A stretch of DNA of 17,912 bases, taken from Triparma columacea (Eukaryota; Sar; Bolidophyceae; Parmales; Triparmaceae). The first letter of the stretch is position 1, and each line of letters opens with the position of its first letter. The notes under the pieces were generated by a model. That model worked only from the letters and a program-made list of their open reading frames with translations. It was not told where the DNA came from and ran no database searches. The stretch lies in assembly GCA_030267965.1 (NCBI GenBank), contig BRYA01000163.1, positions 1-17,912 of the forward strand, given 5' to 3'. Position numbers and translations under genes: made by a program. Below are positions 8,901 to 17,547 of this stretch, in pieces.

Positions 8901-10514
8901 TTATACGTCCTTCTTCCCTCTCCTTATTTCATCCTTGAAAATCGGTGGTTTACTCGCTAGTGGCGTCAGTATACACCACGCTAGCGCAAACCCCATCCAG
9001 TCGCGCGCTCTCTTGCTTGTACTCGATTGCCTCGTCTTCGGCCCCCCTTGCGGCAGCACCTTGCTCACTCCAATCTTGACGGCCCGAACGGTACAGCGGA
9101 AAGGAGCAAAGGAGTTACAGAACTCCCCGAACTGCACCCCCTTGACACAGCTCGTAACCACCACCCAGAACACAGCCTCAATCATAAGCAGAACCATCGG
9201 GTGCTCCGTCTTCCCCCATGGAAAGTTGTACGCATTGTCCTCAAACCTCGGTACGTCGCTCTTTTTGTCGTCCACTTGAGTATTTATAGCCTCCTTATAG
9301 TTGTCAACCATCTTCTCCATGACATCCCATACCTTGTACTTCCCCGCAACAACATCCCTGCTCCTCTTACCCATCTCCCTCCTCATCCCTTCGTCGTCCA
9401 CAAGCTTCTTAGTAGCTTGATAGAAAGCCTCAACGTCATTAGGCTTACAGTCGAATCCGTTCCCATCAACAAGATGGCTTGAGCAACCTGATTCAACGAC
9501 AATCGGAAGACCACACGAGCAAGCTTCCAGCGTAACGTTGCCGAACGTCTCGCAGCCGCTTGGGAAAAGGAAGATATCCGAGCTTGCGAAGGCTGAAACT
9601 AGTTCCTCCCCCTTGAGCCACCCAGTTGTAGCAATAAGACCTTTCCCTTCCTCCTCGGCGATCTCCTTCCAGTCCCCTTCCCCCACAAGCAATCCTTTAA
9701 CGTTGTCGTACCCGGCAGCTTTGAGACGAAGGAGAACTTGTATAAATATACGGGGGTTCTTCTCAACGACGAGACGTCCCACGAAGGATATAACCACGTC
9801 GTTGGGTGAGAAGCCCACCTTCTCCCTAAACGTTCTCCCGTTCGTCAGCTGCTCCCTCAACTGCGGCCTAAAGAAGTGCGTATCCACGCCCCTACTCCAA
9901 ACTCTGATGTCCACGCATTTATCCAAATGATAATCCCCCTTGCTCATGAGGCGCTGATAGTACTCCGTAGGCACGAACAAAACAGGAACGAAGGAGAACA
10001 TATGCCTCATCCAGTGCTCAAGCACCACCTTGATCCAAGGGGACTCATAGTAGTCCATGTACTTTATGTAGTTGCTGTGGAATGTGCTCAGTAAAGGCGT
10101 GCCTGTAGTACGGGCCAGGTTTATCAGGTCGAGATTCAGTAAATCTGGGACAGTAGTGTGAATAACAGAGGGGTTCCAAGCCATAATACGCTCGCGATCC
10201 CGCTTGTAAAGACGCAAACCTATTCTGTAATCGTAAAAGTCCATCACAGGAAGCTTCAAAGCGCTCACGAAAATGACCTTGCGACGTGACCTCACTTTCC
10301 TGCCCTCATCCCCCCCCACTTTATTATCAACGTACTTTCTGAACACCAGATCCACGTTGTCCAGATCTCCAGTCTTTGTCGTGAGTATGCAAACTTCAGA
10401 CGAAGGGTAATTGAGAAGCAAATGAGCCTCAATCTTCCTTATAGTCTCCGAAACACCGTCAAGACAGCAGTAAGAGGCGGTTTGTATCAACACGCGCATG
10501 CCCACCACAACCAT
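8901..10514 (-). CDS. GT4-family glycosyltransferase, SQD2-like
   Basis: A single exon of 537 residues; the start is ATG at 10514, or at 10499 (Met6), which begins the first Rossmann strand MRVLIQTASYC. The GT-B fold has LSTFHSNYI and LFVPTEYYQRLM in the N-terminal lobe and WSRGVDTHFFRP (206-217), SFVGRLVVEKNP (243-254), LLVGEGDW (275-282), TGWLKGEEL and CETFGNVTLEACSCGLP in the donor lobe. The EX7E pair is E322/E330. The pattern WSRGVDT-F-P and the order of motifs resemble sulfoquinovosyltransferase SQD2, which makes the plastid sulfolipid SQDG. No clear plastid transit peptide is seen, and a hydrophobic C-terminal stretch (about 439-459) plus a basic tail are unlike plain SQD2, so an ER or envelope lipid or glycan transferase is also possible. 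Its stop lies 50 bp from the convergent sphingomyelinase-like gene. Confidence 0.85.
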   Translation of the reverse strand: MVVVGMRVLIQTASYCCLDGVSETIRKIEAHLLLNYPSSEVCILTTKTGDLDNVDLVFRKYVDNKVGGDEGRKVRSRRKVIFVSALKLPVMDFYDYRIGLRLYKRDRERIMAWNPSVIHTTVPDLLNLDLINLARTTGTPLLSTFHSNYIKYMDYYESPWIKVVLEHWMRHMFSFVPVLFVPTEYYQRLMSKGDYHLDKCVDIRVWSRGVDTHFFRPQLREQLTNGRTFREKVGFSPNDVVISFVGRLVVEKNPRIFIQVLLRLKAAGYDNVKGLLVGEGDWKEIAEEEGKGLIATTGWLKGEELVSAFASSDIFLFPSGCETFGNVTLEACSCGLPIVVESGCSSHLVDGNGFDCKPNDVEAFYQATKKLVDDEGMRREMGKRSRDVVAGKYKVWDVMEKMVDNYKEAINTQVDDKKSDVPRFEDNAYNFPWGKTEHPMVLLMIEAVFWVVVTSCVKGVQFGEFCNSFAPFRCTVRAVKIGVSKVLPQGGPKTRQSSTSKRARDWMGFALAWCILTPLASKPPIFKDEIRRGKKDV

Positions 10515-10755
10515 TTACAGGGTGAGAAAATTTGTGTGGAAATGGAGAGTGGACGAAAGGGGAGGAGGGGGAGGAGGGGAAGGAGTTGAGAAGTTGCGGA
10601 ATCAAGTTGGATTTAGTCAAGAGAGGGCACGGGGAAAGTACCGGAAGGTACGGGAAGGGGTTTGGTCCGTAGGGTTAGGGTTATTTTTTGGGAGGGAGGA
10701 AAATTGGTTGAGGGGTATATTTTGGGCTCCTTTATTATTGTCTTCAAAAATTGCA
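10515..10755. promoter_or_regulatory. Divergent promoter region with telo-box-like TAGGGTTAGGGTTA
   Basis: This 241-bp spacer separates the glycosyltransferase (left, minus) and the COQ8-type kinase (right, plus), so it must hold both promoters. It contains a polypurine tract (about 10556-10581, GGAGGAGGGG-like) and two and a third telomere-type units at 10670-10683. The latter resembles plant telo-boxes, which are promoter elements. No firm TATA box was seen. Confidence 0.5.
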
Positions 10756-12980
10756 ATGTCGCTACTTCAGATATTTCCCGGACTATCGAAAGTAATGAGG
10801 TACGTTTATATTCGTTTTAAACCACAATTGACGTCTCATGATTCTATTGGTGCCTCAAATCCTTATCGGCCCCTGCACTCGATGAGTCACCAAGAGCAAG
10901 AAAACAACATAAAATTGCGCGATTACAACCAATTCACTCACTATCTTCCTCAATATACCTCAAAGACACGGAGGTACTCACTTAACCCATGCAGCAGGTG
11001 TTCAAGGAAGTGAACTGACCTCCCTTGTGAGCTCTGTCTTCTTGAACAGGGACGCCTTGATGAACGTCAACTGCATCAAGCCCTCCAACGCTAGTGGGAG
11101 TAGTTTAGAGGGGGAATCAATAAAAAGGACAGCACCGGAGGACCTTAAGGTGCCACTGAAGAAGAGTAAACTTCCGACAACAAGGATAGACAGGATATCA
11201 ACCTTTGCAGGGTGAGCACAAAGACGACGTCTCGAACTTCATCACGTCATCCAGCCCATTTTTATCTAACCCTCCGCCGAACCCACTCGCCCTCAGTCTC
11301 GCATTCGCACTCCTAACTTCACCCTCCTCCTCTAAATCCACCGTCCTCTCTTCCTACCTCCGTCGCCTCCGCGGAGGCGCCCTCAAGCTCGGTCAGATGC
11401 TTTCCCTTCAGGACACTACTGTCCTTCCTGTTGAGTGGAGCAAGGCTCTTGACAACTTGAGGAACAAAGCAGACGCCATGCCCGAGGAGGAGTTAAAGGA
11501 GATTTTCAAGAGGGAGTGGGGGGTCGGGATTGAGGACGTAAACGGTGGTAATGTTGTGGGTTTTAATAGACGTGTGGAGGAGGGGGGGTTGGGGGAGGGT
11601 GCGGACAGGGATCACTGGCTCCTGGACTACTGCTCAATTCCCGACTCCCACGTTCTCAAGATGTCCACCTCCGGCTCGCCTGTAACGGTGGGGGATATTA
11701 AATCAATCAGACCCCAAGCCTTTGCGTCAGCTTCTATCGGGCAGGTCCACCTCGCCACCTTGAAGGACGATAGCCACCTGATATTGAAGGTCCAGTACCC
11801 TGACATTCTAACCTCGATCACGAACGACATAGCCAACCTCCAGGGCCTAATCCGGTACATGAATGTGGTGCCGAAGGGGGTGTTCTTGGACAGCATCATA
11901 GAGCAGGGGGTCAGAGAGGTTGAGGGGGAGTGTGACTACGAGAGGGAGCAGAGGGGGATGGCTCGGTACAGGAGTCTCCTGGAGGGAGGTGAGCGCCCTG
12001 CGCTGCGCGGCGACGTTGGTAGGGGAAGGGTTCTGGCCGGCTTGAACGCCCATCACCCCCCTAACCCCCCCATTTTTTCCTCTCCACTCCGCAGATCCCG
12101 AGCTGAAGGCCCTGGGATTCCAAATCCCAAAGGTTGTGCCCGGGCTCACCACGAAGCGCATCCTCGTGACCGAATACGCGTACGGGGTTACGATCGACAA
12201 ATGCGAGGGAATGTCCCAGGAAGTAAGGGATAACATTGGGAGGGGCGTTCTGAGGCTCACATTGCTGGAACTTTTCGTATGGAGGTGAGAAGCGAAGCTG
12301 AGACAATTTGTTCATTTGGGAGCGAAGCTGAGATGGGGGCGAAGCTATGACAATTCGCAATGCCGCCAGAGGCTAACCTTGCTCTCTCCTATCTCCTCTC
12401 TCCAGGTTCATGCAGACAGACCCCAACTGGGGTAATTTTCTTTACGACGAGGTTACGGGTTTGACGACGCTGATTGATTTTGGGGGGGTTAGGAAGTTCG
12501 ACAGGAGCTTCGTTGAGGGTTACCTTGAGATTGTCATGGCCGCAGCTGACGGTAATGAGGATAAACTCATGTCGAAGAGCATAGATATGGGATTCCTTGA
12601 CGGGAACGAGTCGCAAATTATGCTCGACGCTCATCTAGGTGCCGGGTTGGTGTTGGGGGAGCCCTTCAGGACCAAGGGAAGGTGAGACTGAAGTGGAGCG
12701 CATCACACAACCATTGATTGATTGCACTACAAAACTAACGCAAATCCCTCTCATCGATAGCTACGACTTCGGCAGCAGCGCCATAACAAGCAGGATCGGG
12801 GGGCACGCGAAGGTGTTTAGCCAACACAGGACGCAGCCGCCCCCTCCGGAGGTCTACACGCTCCACAGGAAGCTGGCGGGGGCATTTTTGCTGTGCACGA
12901 AATTGAAGTGCGACTTCGAGTGCAGGGAACTGCTGGATGAGGTCTGGGAACGGGTAAGGAAGGGGGACGTTGAGGTTTAA
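10756..12980 (+). CDS. ABC1/ADCK (COQ8-type) atypical kinase
   Basis: Six exons: 10756-10799, 11050-11211, 11297-11988, 12095-12284, 12406-12681 and 12761-12980, giving 527 residues. Family landmarks are KLPTTRIDRISTFAGLAFAL (compare KVPxxRxxRLANFGGLA), the KxGQ motif (K99-Q102), the Ala-rich loop (ASAS, 212-215, where relatives have AAAS), the VAIK-type lysine K233 in LILKVQYPD, ECDY (280-283), the catalytic loop MQTDPNWGNF (365-374) and IDFG (386-389). The C-terminus (DFGSSAITSRI, PPPPEVYTLHRKLAGAF, CTKLKC) matches COQ8/ADCK3-4. These proteins support coenzyme Q synthesis in mitochondria, mainly as ATPases. Relatives also occur in plastids. The first exon is short (44 nt) and its 250-bp intron has a GTACGT donor, so the N-terminus is the least certain part. 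About 50 extra residues (145-207) precede the Ala-rich loop. Confidence 0.9.
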
Positions 12981-13023
12981 TCGCCTGTCCTTGTATCATA
13001 ACAATACTAGTCGAACCACTGTA

Positions 13024-13029
13024 AATAAA
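13024..13029 (+). terminator. Poly(A) signal of the COQ8-type gene
   Basis: AATAAA begins 44 nt after the TAA stop at 12978-12980. The rest of the 245-bp convergent spacer holds C- and T-rich runs (13149-13208) that would be A/G-rich in the opposing transcript. Confidence 0.6.
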
Positions 13030-13225
13030 GAAGAGAGGAGACAAATGGACCCTGTCATTGATTAAGATGAAAACGTTAGGGAGGCGCGTTGCGGTAATCA
13101 AAAATGAAGATAACTCCCATACCATAAATTGTAACAAAACATTTTCCTCTCCCCCCCCTTCACCCACTTTCACTTTCAAACAAGCAATTTTTTTTCTCTT
13201 TTTTTTTCAACTGTTTAATGCTTCG

Positions 13226-15028
13226 TCACTTTGCTACTGACAGAAGTATCAAACAGGAGAGCATCAGAGTCAAAAATATCTTCGCTACAAAGCTCTTCAA
13301 CAGGTTCCCGAAGTAGCTCCACCAACCCTTCATCCTCTTTGCACCTGTACTTAGGCTCCAATACTTTGAGTGAAAGACACCCAAGCCCCCAAAAACTTCC
13401 ATGAAGACGCAGTAGAAGTCCAGTATGACTTCCGGGCCTACTTGAAATTGGACAATCGAATAGATTTGCGATCTATCCACAGCTTGACTTGCCTCGAGGT
13501 TTAATGCGCCTGTAGGTACAGCGAAAATCAGGATTGATACAGCTGCAGCACAAGACAAATACTCCACAACCATATCATTGTTACCATCCTGTGCACGCAG
13601 CATTCCCCTCTTCCTGTAAGCAACCTTTTCCTCCTCCGTCCATTTCCCTCCCTTTCGCAAACCATCCTTAAGGTAGTTGTTGAAAAAGAAGACCCTAACG
13701 CCCATCTCTAAAATGCATCCGAGCAGCGACATGAGCTGCGCAATCTGCTGGGAAGGGATAGATAGCTGGAGGACCCTACAGAGCAACGCTGTAGCGAACT
13801 CATATCCGAACAGCATGAGATCGGCACACCAGTCAGCAATTCCATCGCCTCCGAGCTTGATAAGTTTGATTTCACCCTTGTTGCCTGTGACTTTCACCAA
13901 AAGAGCAAGCACAGAGATTGCTGCTTTCCATGCGTCAGTGTCATATGCATTGTATAGCGCAAATATCAGGGACGTGTACACAACGATCATTGCGCAGGTA
14001 AAGAGAGTGGGGAGGGTAGTGATCACGGCAGTTTTCAGTCGTTGTTTCTTTGTCTTCTTCGTCTTTACTTTCACCATCTCTCCGTTGTCAGAGGCTACTT
14101 TGTCACGGGTACTTTTTACAGCCAATTGCATCAAATCTCCAATGCCTTTACCCGCGAGATCAATAACCATAGAGTTGCATGCCCCCACAAAGGCGCACAT
14201 AATGACAACCAGTACGCCACTCCCTAGGCTTTTGCCACCGCAAGCGTAATAAACAGTCGGCAAAAACGCCGGAAGTGTCATGAGGAGGAAGAACCTGGAA
14301 TAGTAAACCAACGGCACGCCCTTCTCAAACCCAAATAAAATGAACGCATTCGCGCCCGCCCAAGAAAATGCGCATACTATGCTGAGAAATTGCTTTGTCC
14401 TTCTTTCTCTCTTGTCAGAGTAAATATCCACAAACTCTACTCGACCGTAATCCTTGATCGTCGAGTTAGTTCCAAATTGAAGCACAGCAGCGTCTCGGAT
14501 AGAAACTCCTTGTAGAAAACTCCAAAATACGTAGACTGCCCCTACTGTAACAAAGCATAGCACAGCAGATATGAGCAACATGACTCCAATATTCCAAATT
14601 GTCTGAACGAGCGCTTCCTTGAGTGTGATGTCGAAGCTATGAGCTTTCTCGCCCTCCTTGAAGCCGCTCTTAAATGCAGCCTTATCAGTGTCCATCTTCT
14701 CTCCTAGCTTCAACAAAGAATCAAGAATGTTGTTTGCCTGTGTTGCTCCCCTCCTGACACCAGGTGCTTCGACCGAGGTCAGCGCTCTCTTCCTCCCAAG
14801 ACTAGCCTCTTCTTCCTCTTTCGCCTTGTGCTTGTCCCTTTCCTCCAACTCCTGTAGGCAAGCAAGAGCGACCAAGGACAAACTGCTGGGGATGTCCTCT
14901 CGATCAACAAAGGCCTTGATTTGAGCGAGGTCGAATGAGGAGACTTTGTCGAGCGCTCCAGACATTGTCTCACGAAACACATCAAGGATGTCGGCAGTGG
15001 GGGCTTTGAGAGCCGCAGGTTTGTCCAT
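13226..15028 (-). CDS. Uncharacterised polytopic membrane protein (600 residues)
   Basis: A single uninterrupted frame from ATG 15028 to TGA 13228-13226. I do not recognise the family. Residues 1-140 are soluble and charged, with a Lys/Glu-rich helix (about 56-82) and a second helical part to 140. Then come many hydrophobic helices, roughly 146-171, 214-233, 238-262, 268-289, 334-358, 367-380, 403-421, 428-447, 487-507, 528-551 and 579-598. A basic loop (KVKTKKTKKQRLK, 320-332) separates the first four from the rest, and another charged loop lies at 453-484. Helix count is 8-11, even or odd not settled. It may be a transporter or channel, but no signature motif was found. It shares orientation with the next gene, whose stop is 419 bp upstream of its ATG. 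Confidence 0.82.
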   Translation of the reverse strand: MDKPAALKAPTADILDVFRETMSGALDKVSSFDLAQIKAFVDREDIPSSLSLVALACLQELEERDKHKAKEEEEASLGRKRALTSVEAPGVRRGATQANNILDSLLKLGEKMDTDKAAFKSGFKEGEKAHSFDITLKEALVQTIWNIGVMLLISAVLCFVTVGAVYVFWSFLQGVSIRDAAVLQFGTNSTIKDYGRVEFVDIYSDKRERRTKQFLSIVCAFSWAGANAFILFGFEKGVPLVYYSRFFLLMTLPAFLPTVYYACGGKSLGSGVLVVIMCAFVGACNSMVIDLAGKGIGDLMQLAVKSTRDKVASDNGEMVKVKTKKTKKQRLKTAVITTLPTLFTCAMIVVYTSLIFALYNAYDTDAWKAAISVLALLVKVTGNKGEIKLIKLGGDGIADWCADLMLFGYEFATALLCRVLQLSIPSQQIAQLMSLLGCILEMGVRVFFFNNYLKDGLRKGGKWTEEEKVAYRKRGMLRAQDGNNDMVVEYLSCAAAVSILIFAVPTGALNLEASQAVDRSQIYSIVQFQVGPEVILDFYCVFMEVFGGLGVFHSKYWSLSTGAKRMKGWWSYFGNLLKSFVAKIFLTLMLSCLILLSVAK

Positions 15029-15447
15029 GATAAATGCCTGGCCTCTGTAGGCGAGCAGAGTGAGGTTAAGTTTAGAGGTTAAGGCACTTGGAATTACTAG
15101 ACGGGTGTTGTATAGTAAACAGTTGCCCCTGAAGGTTAGATTTCTAGGAATAGGTGCCTAAAGTGTAGTGGGGAGGAGGAAATAATTAATGGAGGAAATG
15201 AAATAACAGTCTGAAGTTTCGAAGTTCCAAGGAATTCCAGGTTTCTTAGGTTATCCGGATTCACAAATATTTTATGTAATTTTTGTTTCATCGTCATTTA
15301 TAGGATACTAAACACTTGTTAAGTCTCATCCTAACTAATTTACATGTATCAACAACGTTCTTTCTAAACAAACCACCCAAATAATCACATTATAGTCATA
15401 TTCAATGGTTCAAACCTGGCAATCACGCTCCCCCCCCTCCAAGTGTT
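15029..15447. promoter_or_regulatory. Intergenic spacer, presumed promoter of the 600-residue protein
   Basis: 419 bp between two minus-strand genes, holding no ORF or repeat that I can support. The stretch 15240-15420 is AT-rich. A weak TATA-like ACTATACAAC (minus strand, near 15107-15116) lies about 80 nt upstream of the ATG at 15028. No AATAAA was seen for the upstream gene. Confidence 0.3.
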
Positions 15448-17200
15448 TTACTCGGAAGAAGTTGTGGCAACGGTTGTGGCGCCCGACGGGGAAACCTTCT
15501 TAGTCTGGTTCTTCGGGTTTTGGGCAAACAGACAAGCGAACTGTATGATGAGGAACATTATATTTATGATGGAGACCATACCAGCCCCACCACAGTAAGG
15601 GTAGCCGTGCACGGTAGACCCGACGCGTATCAGGCTGAATGCAACTTTGTAGAGGAACCCGAGGAGCATGCCGAAGAGCAGTGCGATGCAGTACTGCGGG
15701 GGGGGGGGGGGGGAAGGTCTGAGTTAGTTGCGGCAGCCCTTCCACAGCGTGGGAGGTGCAAGTGAAGCACGCCCGCGGGGTGGTTCGTTGCGGCAGCCTT
15801 TTCCGCGGCGCAGGAGGTGCGAGTGTAGCACGCCCGCTCACCTTCTTAATTGCCTTGCTCCCACTTGAGGCTGCACCTGCCTTGAGCTGCGCCCTAATCT
15901 TGAGGTAGTACTTCAAGCATATGCCGGCCCATAAAATACAGAGACACGCAAAAAGTAAGCCCTTGACTGCGTTCAGCGAACCGTCGTACGAGGCATCGTC
16001 ATCGGGCACGACAAGTATCTCGATGACAGCCAGGACAAGTTCGCAGAAGATGACAAAAACGATGGAGAACTTGGGGAGGGAGGAAAGTGAACGGAGGGCA
16101 AAGGGGCAGGCGTGAGAAAATATACAGCACAATATCAAATTCAGCGAAGTCCCTTCTGGCTTTTCTTCTTCCTTTTCCTCACCTTTGTCAACTTGTCCAT
16201 CCACGGCGGGGTCTTCTTTGACTTTCCCCCGTCCACGATGGTCACCCAAGAGTTGATGAGAAGGAACGCCAGTGAAACCATGGCCGCGCCGTTGTAGCCC
16301 TGGAAGAGGGACAGCGCCATGTAGTGCATGAAGTCCGTGGCGTCAGGGTCGAGCAATATTATGAAGTGGGCGATACAGATGGTTACGTTCAGCCTGGAAA
16401 GCGACTCGGAGGTCGTAACCGCCTAAGTGGAAGAGGGGGGGGGGGGTTAGGTTAGTTGAATTTTACAGCTGTAATAACTTTTTTCGACGTATAGTCAGAC
16501 ATGAATGAAACACTCGGGTCATGATACTAGATGATTGTTATACTTTAAATAAACAGCCTTGCCCACTCTCACCTTGCTCTTGGACGCTAGTCGTTTCTGT
16601 TTGAAGATGAAAAGGTTCCTGATAGCCATGCACGTCGCAATAAGGTTGACCGAGAAGTACACCGCCCTCCTCGCCATGTAGCTCCCCTTGTACGACTCCG
16701 CGTGCGTGATGGTGCAGGCGCCGGATAGAACGTCGGTGTCGTTGTTACCTGGGAGACCTGAGTCACCCCAACCGGCGAATATGTAAGGCCACTGAGGCGG
16801 GAGGGCGGGGGAAGAGGGGGGGCAGGAGATGAGGGTGGGGGGAATAGTTACTAACAAACTAAATTCGTAACCCAACCTCGTAACTGAGACGGCCACCACA
16901 TCCTCCTTGCCCGCTTCTCCCCGCTTTCGCCAACTTCCTTCCTCCAATCCAATCCAATTGAGGATAGCCCACTCTCGAGAACCGGGGGGGGGGGGGGGAT
17001 TTACCTCCTCTCCAAGTCTCTCCAATCCTCCTACATCATCCCTAACTCACCTTACAGAACGGCACGTACTCGTGCCAGTTACCATCTTCGTCGAGTGCTC
17101 CATTCACCAACCCTTCACAGACATATTCCTCCAACTGTAAGCCGGTGGTTATGTTGAGCTTGGCAAGGTTGTCTATGCCGGGTTGGAGACTATTCGACAT
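15448..17200 (-). CDS. Uncharacterised seven-helix membrane protein (5 exons)
   Basis: Minus-strand exons are 17200-17051, 16791-16573, 16422-16183, 16069-15842 and 15693-15448. All four introns are phase 0 with GTGAG donors, and the product is 360 residues. The family is not recognised. Residues 1-90 are hydrophilic with Cys 28, 49 and 76 and probably lumenal or extracellular. Seven hydrophobic helices follow: YFSVNLIATCMAIRNLFIF, LNVTICIAHFIILL, AAMVSLAFLLINSWVTIV, FSIVFVIFCELVLAVIEILV, GLLFACLCILWAGICLKYY, CIALLFGMLLGFLYKVAFSL and MVSIINIMFLIIQFACLFA. The C-terminal tail is Ser/Thr-rich and ends TTSSE. The topology is receptor-like, but no class-defining GPCR motif (DRY, NPxxY) is visible. 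Splicing restores one continuous frame, which strongly supports the model. The longest intron (259 bp) is the least certain. Confidence 0.82.
15697..15714. repeat. Long G homopolymer (poly-C acceptor tract on the coding strand)
   Basis: A run of about 16 G on the plus strand is poly-C in the minus-strand transcript and abuts the GCAG acceptor at 15694. Similar runs occur at about 16435-16446 and 16983-16998 in other introns of the same gene. Confidence 0.75.
15727..15837. repeat. Two-copy tandem repeat within an intron
   Basis: The copy at 15727-15776 and the copy at 15787-15837 both run from GTTGCGGCAGCC to GCACGCCCGC, with a period of 60-61 bp and several mismatches between them. They lie in the last intron of the seven-helix gene, between its donor (15841) and a poly-C acceptor tract. 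Confidence 0.8.
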
Positions 17201-17547
17201 TGTTGGTGGGAGAAGGGGTACGGGGGATGAAGGAGGGGTGAAGGGTTTATGTGGGGCAGGGGGGTTGGGGGGTTTGGGGGGTTGGAAGAGGGTGAGTAGA
17301 AAAAGATGGGCACGTTGAGGTTGGCTGTCCGAAAAAACCTGAACTTTGCTTGAGGCACGTATAAATCGAAAGCAACACAATTGTTTTTAACTTCTAAGAC
17401 GTCCCCCCTCTCCGCGCGCTTAACTTCTAAACCTGCTGCGTTTCTTGTGAAAAGAAAATGACGAAATCTATTATTAGACACTTTGGGGAAAAAAAGGTTT
17501 TCCTCCCTGCTTGGTGTCGGGCGCTCGTGTGCTTGTGTGTGTGTGTG
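17201..17547. promoter_or_regulatory. Spacer with G-quadruplex motif and GT microsatellite
   Basis: 347 bp between two minus-strand genes: the carrier stop on the right and the seven-helix protein ATG on the left. It should hold the promoter of the seven-helix gene. Four G runs (4, 6, 6 and 6 G with loops of 2-3 nt) at 17253-17281 form a textbook G-quadruplex motif on the plus strand, 53-81 bp upstream of the ATG. A short GT repeat lies at 17533-17547. An open frame of 59 residues continues upstream of the ATG but is Pro-rich low complexity, so it is treated as 5' UTR. Confidence 0.55.

Noticed and set aside
7458..10514. Sphingolipid/sulfolipid gene cluster
   Set aside because: The two lipid genes are convergent, have separate promoters and act on different lipids; adjacency alone is not evidence of a cluster.
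10670..10683. Interstitial telomere or chromosome end
   Set aside because: Only about two units are present, which is far too few for a telomere remnant.
10498..11013. A 171-residue plus-strand frame over the divergent promoter
   Set aside because: It starts inside the glycosyltransferase start region, has a low-complexity Gly/Glu run, and crosses the first exon and intron of the COQ8-type gene in another frame.
17201..17380. Extended N-terminus for the seven-helix protein
   Set aside because: The open frame upstream of the ATG is Pro-rich low complexity caused by G/C runs and has no in-frame ATG-driven feature that is better than the chosen start.
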